DNA of 64,000 nt from Panorpa germanica (Eukaryota > Arthropoda > Insecta > Mecoptera > Panorpidae): the NCBI GenBank assembly GCA_963678705.1, contig CAVMBN010000205.1, positions 62,001 to 126,000 of the forward strand, read 5' to 3'. The notes under the pieces were generated by a model, which worked only from the letters and a program-made list of their open reading frames with translations, did not search any database and had not been told where the DNA came from. Both the position numbers and the translations under genes were made by a program. Shown one piece after another: positions 54,188 to 64,000 of the stretch (its first letter is position 1; each line of letters starts with the position of its first letter).

Positions 54188-56204
54188 CCCATCACATCTA
54201 TTTATAATTGGTTTGATTCTTGGAAAGTATTACACATCCATTAACATTATATTTTTGGTGTATCTTCTATTTTTTAATAAAAACTGGTAAAATGAATATT
54301 TTGTAGTAATTTGTACATGTTTTGAGGATACAATAGGAGTAGGGTAGGAGAGCTGGTTCTGGCTTAAATTTGAAATTGAGTTGGAAATTATTGGTGGTGG
54401 GGATGCATTTAGGTCACGATATGCAGAGGGGGCGTGGCTAGACTTGGAAGAATGTAAAAGGGGGGTAAGGGTGGGAGGAATATAGGTCATATGATCTAAT
54501 GCCATGTATAAGCTGTGTTGTGATTGGTTTAGAAGATGATGACATCATTACAGACTTTATCTCTAGGTACAGTCTCTTTAATATCCGATATGAGTGAGAA
54601 AGCAATAGTGGTAAAGAGTGAGATACCGATATTAATTCTTATGTTTGATTTGTTATTGGTTATAAGATTATGACGTTGTAGTAGTTATATGTTATAATGA
54701 CGTTATATTACACATGGTGGGGTATAATATGAAAGGTTATAGTATAATTTGTGATATATATTCTTAAGGATTGTTAAACATAGATTATAACAATAACTAT
54801 TACAATAACAGTGTTAAATTATTTATAACAGTGTATTTGTAGTGCATTCCTTCGAATTCACCAGAAATTTGCAAACAGCACACGTGTTAAAACTGTGTGA
54901 GAAACTTTGGACACAAGCGAATAAGTTACGTTGAATTTGACATACAAACTGCCACTATTGCGAATGTAAATGTAACTTGAATGTAATGGGAACGTAACTT
55001 GAAGCACATGTGTTAAAACTGTGTGAGAACGTGTTGAATACAAGCGACGAATTCACCAGAAAAAAAAAAACAATATTTTCCAAACGTAGACAAATTTTTT
55101 TTGTTATACATTTCATGTTTTAGTTAAATGTAGGGCCGGATTGGGTATTGTTGTATTAGATTATTTATTTAAGTATACTAAAAGTTATAATATACGTACA
55201 TTATATCATTGATGATTCTCAAAGCATACAGTTATTTTTTTATGTGTTGTAATAATCATAAAGTCTTATAAGTCAGACAATGGTGTTGTTTTACATATAT
55301 GAGGTTATAACACCACAGTAACTGTTAAAATAGTAGGAGGATATTTTATTATACAAATTTATTAGGTAGCGGTTTGATCCATATGTATGAGGCTATATAG
55401 GTTGTGGATAATAGTAGAATCACAATTAACTAAACCAAAAGCTCTAACTTAAGTTGAAACAAACTTTTAAAAATAAAACTGCTCGAAGGGTCGGGGGCTC
55501 CGAGAATTTTATTTATTTTGAATGCGCGGGGATGATAGAATTAGGAATTGATAGTCTGATGGTAAATATATTATAGTATTAAATAAGTAAAGTGCTACCC
55601 TGTTAAATTTTTATATTATAATTTATATATAAGTCTAAGAATATGCTTGTGTTACATTAAGTATTATGCAGTTTGTGTATTAAAGTGTCTTTCAAAGTCT
55701 TGTTCTGAGTTAGTTCTTTTTAAATAACTTGTGTTTTTAAATAATTTAGTGGCTATTTAGTGCTATTTAAAAAAAAAAAAAAAAAAAAAATTTTATCAAT
55801 AATTTCAGTTTGGAAGTGGATAATTATGTGGTAAGTAAATTTTGTATAAGATTTTGTATGTTTACAATAAATTTAATAGTAGTTTTCAAATATTTACAGG
55901 TGTCTATAGCAGTTTCAACCTAATCTTGAGTTTTTACCGTTTGAACTCTTTTAGACTTTCATACTTATGAGCAAACAGTTAGGTAAGTTAATTTTTAATA
56001 CTTTTTAGATAATTTTAATTTAGTTATAATAATAATAACAGTTTTAAATGTCAACAGAATATTGCTGTTTTGTCCCATCTCCCATTGCCAATAATTACTA
56101 CCCTATAGATTGATATAACTTTGTAAGTTAATTTTTTATTGAATGTATTAAAACAACTTAATTTAGTAGTAACTGTTTATATTAATAATAATATAAGTTT
56201 TAAA
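54188..56204. other. intergenic A/T-rich stretch with small repeats
   Basis: A 44-bp direct repeat (CACGTGTTAAAACTGTGTGA at 54879, with a near copy at 55007) lies beside GAATTCACCAGAAA at 54855 and 55050. A poly-A run lies at 55768-55791. About 55980-56200 contains two similar blocks (GTAAGTTAATTTTTxA, then AATAATAATA), perhaps a duplicated 5' region of the next gene. No other gene was recognised. Confidence 0.5.
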
Positions 56205-56789
56205 ATGTCTTTAGATAACAACAACTTTTTGTGTTGTGTATACCTGTATTCAGATGACACTTATAAGTACACCTGTCCGAAAATAGCAGAATCTGGATTA
56301 CAGGTTAGTTTTTTTATTATATGTTTACCAATTAAAAAATTTAGTTATTTATATAATTTTATTTATAGTTATGCCTTTATCATAGAAAGCAGCGGGCAAT
56401 TGAATGTAGTGAATATCATCTTGTTAATAATTTTTATAGATTTAAAATATTAGGTGTATCAATCAGTAAAGTAGCAAAATTAGAGTTAAATTTAAGAAAA
56501 AAATATGAGCTAAAATATAATATAATATCAGACGCACAACATGAGCATTTAAAAATATATTAAGAGCATTAGTAACAGGATATTTTGATGATACATATAG
56601 TGCAAATACATTACATAAATTACGCTATTTGCAATACCATTTTATTAATAAAGTTATAGATTTGAATTTGGTTAAAAACGTATGTTGGCTTGATAAGTTT
56701 AACCATACTTTTTATTCAAAATTAGAAAAATTAAGAACAATTGAAAAGTATGACTTAGAAGTAAAAGTCAAACTTAATAAATTTGATTA
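56205..56789 (+). pseudogene. two-exon gene of unknown function, copy 1 (part before the Helitron)
   Basis: Exon 1 is 56205-56303 (33 codons, MSLDNNNFLCC...), followed by an intron with GT-AG ends and exon 2 from 56369 (LCLYHRKQRAIECSEYHL). One base is missing in an A-run near 56560; otherwise the frame is open to the Helitron at 56790 and continues on its far side to a stop at 60528-60530 after a run of Glu codons. The whole would encode about 200 residues. The same exon structure and similar residues occur in copy 2 at 60885, so this is a real gene family. The function is not recognised. Confidence 0.6.
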
Positions 56790-59700
56790 TCTTAATATAT
56801 AAAAGAAAGACGGGTTTGTTGCAACACTTATAACTCGAGATCTGCTGAACCAATATTCATGGTTATTGATTCGTTGGATTTGTCTTCGCCCCGAATAGCA
56901 TAATACATCTTAAAAACAATGAAAATATATAAAACAAAGACGGGTTTGTTACAACACTTACAATAGCATAATTCATCTTAAAAACAATGAAAATTCGAAA
57001 TTTAAAAAACTCGACAATGAAAACTCGATACTTAATCATTTCAATAAATGCTGATTTGTTTATTTCATGTCAAACATTTGTTGTCATGACAACATGTTGT
57101 AACAACTATTCATGTGTGCGTTCAGAAATTTATTTTTTGTAAAATGTGTCGAACGTTCAGGTACTGTTATATTTGTTTGTTTTAGACATTAATTTGTGTA
57201 AATTATTTATTAACTATTTAATTTTTAATTTCAGAAAATAATACCTAAGATTTGTTGTACAGGTTAACAAAAGTGTAAATGTCTTTTTATAGGTTATCTA
57301 TAACTATAATTTTTCTTGATAAGCTATTCATATGTAGTGCTTATATACTCTTTGAGCTATTGTCTATGTCTCGAAAGTGGTTTTTTGTGGTTTTATGCGA
57401 GTGCACATTCAGTATTAATGTTAATAACTATGCCGCGTCCTAGAAGATCTAATCTTTCCCAGCGGAGCCGTAATGCAATTAGGCAACGGAATATCGCGAG
57501 TCAATTATCTGATGAAGACCGAGAAATTGCACGAGAAGAGCACCGCGTTAGTATGGAGAAAAGAAGGGCCTTAATTCGTGCTTCTCAAACACAAGAGCAA
57601 AGAGAGGTAGCCCGTGAAACGGCTAGGTTAGAAACGAGAAATCGTCGAGCTTATCGTACAGATGAACAGAGGAATAATCTTCGAAGTGCAAGAAGAAATG
57701 GTTCAAGTATTGATTTGAATCGAGCAGCGTTTCTATATGATTGCACCATCGACTACAGCTTGCATCGTTTAGTTTGCATTGGTCCAATGGACGTTGTTTG
57801 CCAGCATTGTGGAGCATTGAGGTTTGCTGGTAAAACGCCTGGTTTGTGCTGCCTTAGTGGTAAAGTGAAATTGCCATTATTGGTCCCGCCACCAGAGCCT
57901 TTGTGCTCCCTGCTTTATGGCGAAACACTAGAATCACGACATTTTCTAGCGAACACTCAATAATACAATGTCTGTTTCCAAATGACTTCATTTGGGGCGG
58001 AAATTATCGAAGAACACGGATATAATCCGACATTTAAGGTAATTTACGTTAAAAACTATATTTTCTATGATTGTAAAAAAAATCTGGAATGTAGTTTGTT
58101 AGATTTCTGTATTTGTCTCTGAAATAAAAATGGCATGTTATTATTTGAAAAAAAAAAGTGTTTGTAAAAAAAGTGTTTGTCAATCTAACTATAACTATGG
58201 CTTTGACTTTACAGATTCAAGGCCAGATTTGCCATCGCATTGGATCATTGCAGCCTATAGAAGATGCACAGCATAAATTCTTGCAAATATACTTCATGGG
58301 CAATATGGAAGAACAACTTGACCAGCGTCAAGGGACCAACACAGCTACGAAAAGAGCAATTCTCCAAGATCTGCAGCAAATGCTTCATGAACATCATGCA
58401 TTGGTCAGGCTGTTCAAGACTGCTTTAGAGCGCATGCCAAGTGATGACTATAAAGTTGTGATCAGAGCAGATAAAAGACCAGCTGGAACACATGAACGCA
58501 CATTTAATGCTCCAACAATCGATGAAGTGGCAATCCTGATTGTTGGTGAAAACTTGGAAACACGTGATATTGTACTTACATGACGCAATACTGGGCAACT
58601 ACAAAGAATATATGAAACACACCGTTCATATGACGCGTTACAATACCCACTGATGTTTTGGCAAGGAGACGATGGATATCACTTTCAAATCAAAATGATT
58701 AATCCATTGAATGGTAAGATCAATATTGTTGTTTTCATTTAAACTTGATATACATTTTATTCTGTTTGCTTTTAGTACCCAAAAAAAGTTGTAATTTCTA
58801 ATTTAGTAGAGAGTAGCTGTAAGAGTCGTTAACCTATTAGGGGTTCTAAAATACAATTTTTACTGCATTTGTTCCAGGTGAGGAAACTACCAAGAAGGTT
58901 AGTTCAATGAATTATTACGCATATCGTTTGATGATTCGTGAAAATTCTGACAATTATTTGTTGCGATTTCGTCGACTGCTTCAACAATATTGCGTTGACA
59001 TGTACGTTAAAATCGAAACGGAGCGCCTGACTTTCATTCGGTTGAATCAAGTTAAATTGCGTTCAGAAGAGTATATTCATTTACGCGATGCAACTAGCAC
59101 AGAAGGAGATTCAGAAAATGTTGGTCGATTGACTATTTTACAGGCGACATACACAGGTAGCCCGCGTCAGTTGCATGAATATGCGCAAGATGCAATGACA
59201 TATGTTCGTCATTATGGTCGGCCAGATCTATTCATTACATTTACATGTAATCCGAAATGGATAGAAATTATTCAATTGCTGCTTCCCGGACAAACATCAA
59301 GTGATCGACACGACATCACCGCACGTGTTTTTAGGCAAAAAATTCGGTCACTAATGAATTACATTGTTAAGCAACACGTCTTTGGGAATACTCGATGCTG
59401 GATGTATTCAATCGATTGGCAAAAACGAGGCCTACCGCATGCTCACATTCTAATTTGGTTAGTCGAAAGAATTCGGCCAGATCAAATAGATAACATTATA
59501 TGTGCGGAGATTCCTGCTCCTGAAACCGATCCAGACCTACATGATGTTGTAATCACGAATATGATTCATGGACCGTGTGGCACTATCAACCGCCAATCAC
59601 CGTGCATGGTCGACGGCAAGTGTTCCAAACGGTATCCACGAAAATTGACGGCAGAGACCATTACAGGCAACGATGGTTATCCATTGTATCGGCGTCGATC

Positions 59701-60445
59701 GCCCGATGATAATGGTAGAACTATCACAACTAAAGTGAAAGGAAACGATTTCGTAGTTGACAACAGTTGGATTGTTCCATATTCGCCACTTCTTTCCAAA
59801 ACATTCAAGGCACATTGTAATGATGAGTATTGCAATTCGGTCAAGTCAATTAAATACATTTGAAAGGGAGCGACATGGCGGTTTCTGGTATCCAAACATC
59901 CAATATCAACGATGAAATCACGCGCTATCAAGTCGGTAGATATGTGAACTGCAATGAAGCAATTTGGCGTATATTTTCATTCCCTATTCACGAACGTCAT
60001 CCCACTGTTGTACATTTGGGGGTGCATCTAGAGAACGGTCAGAGAGTATATTTCACAGCGTCGAATGCTGCTCAACGTGCCGAAACACCTCCAGCGACAA
60101 CACTGACCAGTTTCTTTGCGATTTGTCAAAGCGATCTGTTCGCACGAACTTTGCTTTACTCAGAAATGCCACGTTATTACACTTGGAACGCTACATCGAA
60201 GAAATTTCAACGTCGGAAGCAAGGCGATGCAGTTCCTGGTTATAGAGATATGCGTTCTACTATTCTCATTCTGTATGTTTTTATCATCATTCATCATAAT
60301 AAAATACTTTTATGTTTCTATCTATATTAATAAATATTATTTTGTATTATTGTATTACGTTCATCAAAGCCTAAATTAGTTCAGCTAAAAGGTAACACGA
60401 CATTCATTGACTGTTAGGCGGTACGAAGTTCGCCGGGTCAGCTAG
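56790..60445 (+). mobile_element. Helitron, both ends intact, helicase part deleted
   Basis: It begins TCTTAATATATAAAAGAAAG after an A and ends with a hairpin (GGCG-TACGAAGTT-CGCC), GGGTCAG and CTAG before T, exactly the Helitron layout between A and T. It is 3.66 kb; an autonomous copy needs a helicase domain that is absent here. It interrupts exon 2 of the two-exon gene without adding or removing bases. Confidence 0.93.
57430..60260 (+). pseudogene. Helitron Rep (HUH) protein, broken and lacking helicase
   Basis: Pieces in order are a basic N-terminus (MPRPRRSNLSQRSRN, ATG at 57430) with a zinc motif (CQHCGALRF and LCCLSGKVKLP), a stop at 57961, a probable intron (58039-58213), IQGQICHRIGSLQP to a stop at 58580, a second intron (about 58713-58876), then the Rep core with FITFTCNPKW and the HUH motif GLPHAHIL. 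The third motif should carry two tyrosines (KYxxKY); here KYI is followed at once by a stop, and a short deletion has removed the second Tyr. The frame continues as KGSDMAV...VPGYRDMRST and then ends near 60260, before any helicase. It is inactive. Confidence 0.93.
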
Positions 60446-60530
60446 TTTTAAAAATAAAAATGAAATAAGTTTTTCTGTTTCATTGAATTCATTAAAGGAA
60501 GAAGAAGAAGAAGAAGAAAATTGGGATTGA
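60446..60530 (+). pseudogene. two-exon gene copy 1, part after the Helitron
   Basis: The codon split by the insertion is completed by the first T here and the frame runs 28 codons to TGA, ending in a Glu tract encoded by GAA/GAAG repeats. This supports a precise A|T insertion. Confidence 0.65.
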
Positions 60531-60884
60531 TTTTTAAATTAGCGTTATATTTTATGTGCATCTGATATTACATATAATTTTTAGCTATCAGTTGTTTTAG
60601 AATCAATATTTCGTTTTAGTTTTAATAAATATATTATAATGTATATGAAATTTATATCAACCAAAATATAAAATATTACAACAAATTATGAAGAATATTA
60701 ATGGTATGGGATACTATACATACACTAACAATGAAGATGCTAGCAATTTTTATTTTTTTTTGCAAAAAATTTTTTTTAAGCTATATTTATAGTGGGGACT
60801 ATTATATATATATATATATATATAAATTACGTTTAAAAAATACTTATTTTATACAGTAATTGTACGTGTAAACATTGTAAAACA

Positions 60885-61402
60885 ATGAGTGACTTTGAGA
60901 ACTATTGTGTTGCAGTAGTTAATTTTGATCAAAATATTTTATATACATGTGTAAACATTGTAACAGTTTCGGGAAAATCGGTGAGTTTTTCTTCTGTGTA
61001 TGTGATATCCGCATTAATGTATATAACTATTGCAAATTTTCTTTTTCTTTTTTTATAGTTTTGCCATAAACATTGGATTCAATACTTAAGGGAAAGCGAG
61101 GAATATCACTTAATAGATAATTATAAAGATTTTTTAAGTATAGGATATACAATTAGCCAATTGGCTTCAACTGAATTAATCCTTAGAGAAAATTTTGAAT
61201 TTAAGTATCAGTTTTATATAAAGAGTGATGTAGGTCATACATGTTGGAAAAATATTTTAAAAGTTTTAAGTACTGGTAAATATAATAGTTCTTATGATCA
61301 TTGTACCACTCAAAAATTAAAAAAATTACCTTTCAATGAAATTATTGATTTTAATATAAATTCTATTTTATATTTGGAAATTTTACAAAATTTAAAATTA
61401 CA
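60885..61402 (+). pseudogene. two-exon gene of unknown function, copy 2 (3' end replaced)
   Basis: Exon 1 is 60885-60980 (32 codons, MSDFENYCVAVVNFDQ), followed by an intron ending TTTATAG and exon 2 from 61059 (FCHKHWIQYLRESEEYHL). Conserved positions with copy 1 include EYHL, the I-S spaced before ELxLR, and KNIL..L.TG. Near 61400 the similarity ends and polymerase sequence begins in another frame. A (TA)n tract lies at 60803-60824, upstream of the start. The function is not recognised. Confidence 0.6.
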
Positions 61403-62404
61403 TTCACCGGTCAATCAGGATTATATTTTAGTACTTGTTATCCTGAAACTAATACATCATTTTCAAATAATATTCAAATTCATGAACCATATTCTTTTGC
61501 TTATTATATTAAATGTTCCTTTAATGATTCCTTAAGTAAGTTTGTTACGTACAGAGGTATTAATTGCGTTAAAGTATTTATTGAAACAATAACTGAAGAC
61601 GCTAAACAAATTTATAAAGTCTTAAATAAAGTGAAGCCTTTTAATAAATTATCTGACTGGCAAAAACAGGAATATGATGAAGCTTCTATTTGCCATATTT
61701 GTGAAGGTATCCTCAATGGTGATAAAGTGTTAGATCATTGTCATTTAACTGGTAATTACCGAGGAGCTGCTCATAATCATTGCAATTTAAAATTTACAAT
61801 TCCAAAGTTTATACCTGTCATATTCCATAACTTAAGTAATTACGATAGCCATATAATTGTAAAAGAATTAGGTAATGATAGTGAAAAAATTGAAGTTATT
61901 CCAGAAAATAAGGAAAAGTATATATCTTTTACGAAACATATTTTGGTGGAATCAAAAGTCGATAAAAATGATAAAGTTCATAACTGCTATATTAAACTTA
62001 GATTTATTGATTCTTTACGATTTATGCATTCTAGTTTAGAAACACTTGCAAAAAATTTATTATCAGAACAATTTTTCGAATTAAAAAAATTCTATCCGAA
62101 TGAAAATCATTTCAATTTATTAAAACGTAAAGGTGTATTTCCTTATGAATATGTAAATAGTAGGGATATGCTTAATGAATCTGACTTTCCATCTCAAAAT
62201 AATTTTTATAGCTCACCTAATGGCTGTAATATATCTGACGATGATTACAATCATGTCAAAATGGTTTGGTATGCATTTGAAATGAAAACATTGGGGGAAT
62301 ATTCAGACTTATATTTAAAGATCGATGTTCTGTTGTTAACAGATATTTTTGAAAATTTTCGAGATGTGTGCTATAAACATATAATATACATCATTTTCAA
62401 ATAA
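61403..62404 (+). pseudogene. Polinton-like protein-primed DNA polymerase B fragment
   Basis: Reading begins TGQSGLYFSTCYPETN and continues without stop through an endonuclease-VII-like zinc module (CHICEGIL, then VLDHCHLTGNYRGAAHNHCN) into the exonuclease part of a type-B polymerase (IPVIFHNLSNYDSHII, and YLKIDVLLLTDIF, matching Exo II and Exo III). The palm with the polymerase motifs is absent. This combination is seen in Polinton/Maverick and related virus-like elements of arthropods. The right edge is a duplication junction at about 62386. It is a fragment and cannot act as a polymerase. Confidence 0.8.
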
Positions 62405-63142
62405 TATTCAAATTCATGAACCATATTCTTTTGCTTATTATATTAAATGTTCCTTTAATGATTCCTTAAGTAAGTTTGTTACGTACAGAGGTATTAATTG
62501 CGTTAAAGTATTTATTGAAACAATAACTGAAGACGCTAAACAAATTTATAAAGTCTTAAATAAAGTGAAGCCTTTAAATAAATTATCTGATTGGCAAAAA
62601 CAGGAATATGATGAAGCTTCTATTTGCCATATTTGTGAAGGTATCCTCAATGGTGATAAAGTGTTAGATCATTGTCATTTAACTGGTAATTACCGAGGAG
62701 CTGCTCATAATCATTGCAATTTAAAATTTACAATTCCAAAGTTTATACCTGTCATATTCCATAACTTAAGTAATTACGATAACCATATAATTGTAAAAGA
62801 ATTAGGTAATGATAGTGAAAAAATTGAAGTTATTCCAGAAAATAAGGAAAAGTATATATCTTTTACGAAACATATTTTGGTGGAATCAAAAGTCGATAAA
62901 AATGATAAAGTTCATAACTGCTATATTAAACTTAGATTTATTGATTCTTTACGATTTATGCATTCTAGTTTAGAAACACTTGCAAAAAATTTATTATCAG
63001 AACAATTTTTCGAATTAAAAAAATTCTATCCGAATGAAAATCATTTCAATTTATTAAAACGTAAAGGTGTATTTCCTTATGAATATGTAAATAGTAGGGA
63101 TATGCTTAATGAATCTGACTTGCCATCTCAAAATAATTTTTA
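62386..63142 (+). repeat. tandem duplicate of part of the polymerase fragment
   Basis: These 757 bp repeat 61452-62208 with very few differences (for example a Ser codon changed to Asn after SNYD). It stops abruptly in an (AAT)n tract at 63142-63160. Confidence 0.9.
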
Positions 63143-63160
63143 ATAATAATAATAATAAAC

Positions 63161-63473
63161 GTTTAGTTCTTCATCATATTTAAAAGTTCATAAAAACACA
63201 CATTTAGCTTTAAACCCATTTTCTTGCGATAAATGTAATAAAACGTTTAGTCAGTTATCAAATTTAAAAGTACATAAAAACACACATTTACCTTTTAAAC
63301 CATTCTCTTGCAAGGAATGTAATAAAACGTTTAGTCATTTATCACATTTAAAACGACATAAAAGCACACATTTAGCTTTAAAATAATATTCTTGTAATTT
63401 ATGTCATAAATCTTACGCACAAGTTGGTTTCATAAAGCGAAATCAAAAAACTCATTTAAATAAAACTGTCTAG
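63161..63473 (+). pseudogene. zinc-finger fragment F
   Basis: It holds the end of one finger and two complete C2H2 fingers of the same family (CDKCNKTFSQLSNLKVH and [17 protein letters not shown]), a TAA stop near 63384, then a degenerate last finger (CNLCHKSYAQ...NQKTH) and a stop at 63471. The 5' part of the gene has been replaced by the polymerase fragment. Confidence 0.85.
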
Positions 63474-64000
63474 GTGTGTTCTGTATGTGATCTAAACTGT
63501 TTGTATTTGCTGGAATTTTACTTTATGGCTTGTGTTTAATAAATATGACGAACTCATGAATTTGTAAGCAACTTTTTCTACCACATTCCATGATTTATGT
63601 TAAAATATGTAGATGCCTCTTACGTTCCTAGGTTCAATTCTCGCTAAGAAGAAATTAATAAATTTTTAAGCGCATCCAATTTGTTTAAAAAATTGTTACA
63701 TTAATTGGACCTATTGTATTAAGAACCTTAGAATAAGCATTTCGTTTTAGTATTAAGACCATAGTATAAGGCCCTATTGTATTTAAGTAATAAAACTAAA
63801 GTAATTAAGAATATCGGTTGTTTAGATTTAAAACGAACCTACTAGAAACTAACAGAGTAAGCGAGATACAAATTCAATGTGATCGACCACCCTAATAATG
63901 CTGATTCCACATTGTTTTGAACAAAGAATGCGGATGATGTAATTTTAAAAGGGGTGGGGCCCTATCAGCTAAACTCTTCTGGTGTATTCAAATTAAAATC
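63474..64000. other. 3' flank of fragment F, no gene seen
   Basis: A/T-rich sequence with several AATAAA words and no recognisable gene. Confidence 0.5.

Noticed and set aside
54230-54505. A 91-codon minus-strand frame
   Set aside because: Low-complexity Pro/Ser composition, no splice or family evidence.
57316-57429. N-terminal extension of the Helitron protein with a hydrophobic segment
   Set aside because: The conserved start is the later ATG at 57430 (MPRPRRSNLS); the extension is probably untranslated leader.
63620-63640. GGTTCAATTCTCGC resembling a tRNA T-loop
   Set aside because: No acceptor, anticodon or D-arm could be folded around it.

Overview
This 64-kb window is A/T-rich, intron-containing eukaryotic DNA. 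Its transposon mix (Ty3/gypsy, Bel/Pao, irritans-type mariner, PIF/Harbinger, Helitron, LINE, Polinton-type polymerase) and its lineage-specific C2H2 zinc-finger genes point to an insect. I cannot fix the order or species. No bacterial genes, rRNA, tRNA or CRISPR arrays were seen.

Layout. 1-7316: a nearly intact Ty3/gypsy element (347-7274, coding on the minus strand) inserted into a TIR repeat. Its pol carries a complete TARG1/OARD1-type macro domain between RNase H and integrase. 7317-9800: a Helitron-like end, a dead mariner, and one clean terminal coding exon of an unidentified gene. 9799-13257: a foldback palindrome and a decayed Harbinger transposase, between inverted copies of the same TIR repeat. 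13900-19800: zinc-finger genes A (+) and B (-). 22170-26870: a full TIR repeat, then a segment with zinc-finger pseudogene C, duplicated at 44497-48670 with intact gene D. 26870-37831: Helitron-like units containing LINE debris, one split by a young Bel/Pao element whose pol has collapsed into a single 570-codon frame. 40668-44312: a candidate DNA element with a 9-bp target duplication and an intact seven-coding-exon DUF4806-type gene. 48441-54190: LINE reverse transcriptase and zinc-finger gene E, cut by a small TIR element. 56205-63480: two copies of an unrecognised two-exon gene, one split by a Helitron, then a partly duplicated Polinton-like DNA polymerase fragment and a zinc-finger remnant.

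The likely host genes are few: the zinc-finger family (A, B, D, E, pseudogene C, fragment F), the exon at 9581-9764, the DUF4806 gene (possibly element-borne) and the two-exon family. All else is mobile DNA, often nested, so the order of insertions can be read: gypsy into the TIR repeat, Bel/Pao into a Helitron-like unit, Helitron into the two-exon gene, TIR element into zinc-finger gene E.

All calls come from reading sequence and translations by eye. Family names rest on recognised motifs, not searches. Identity statements are visual comparisons.
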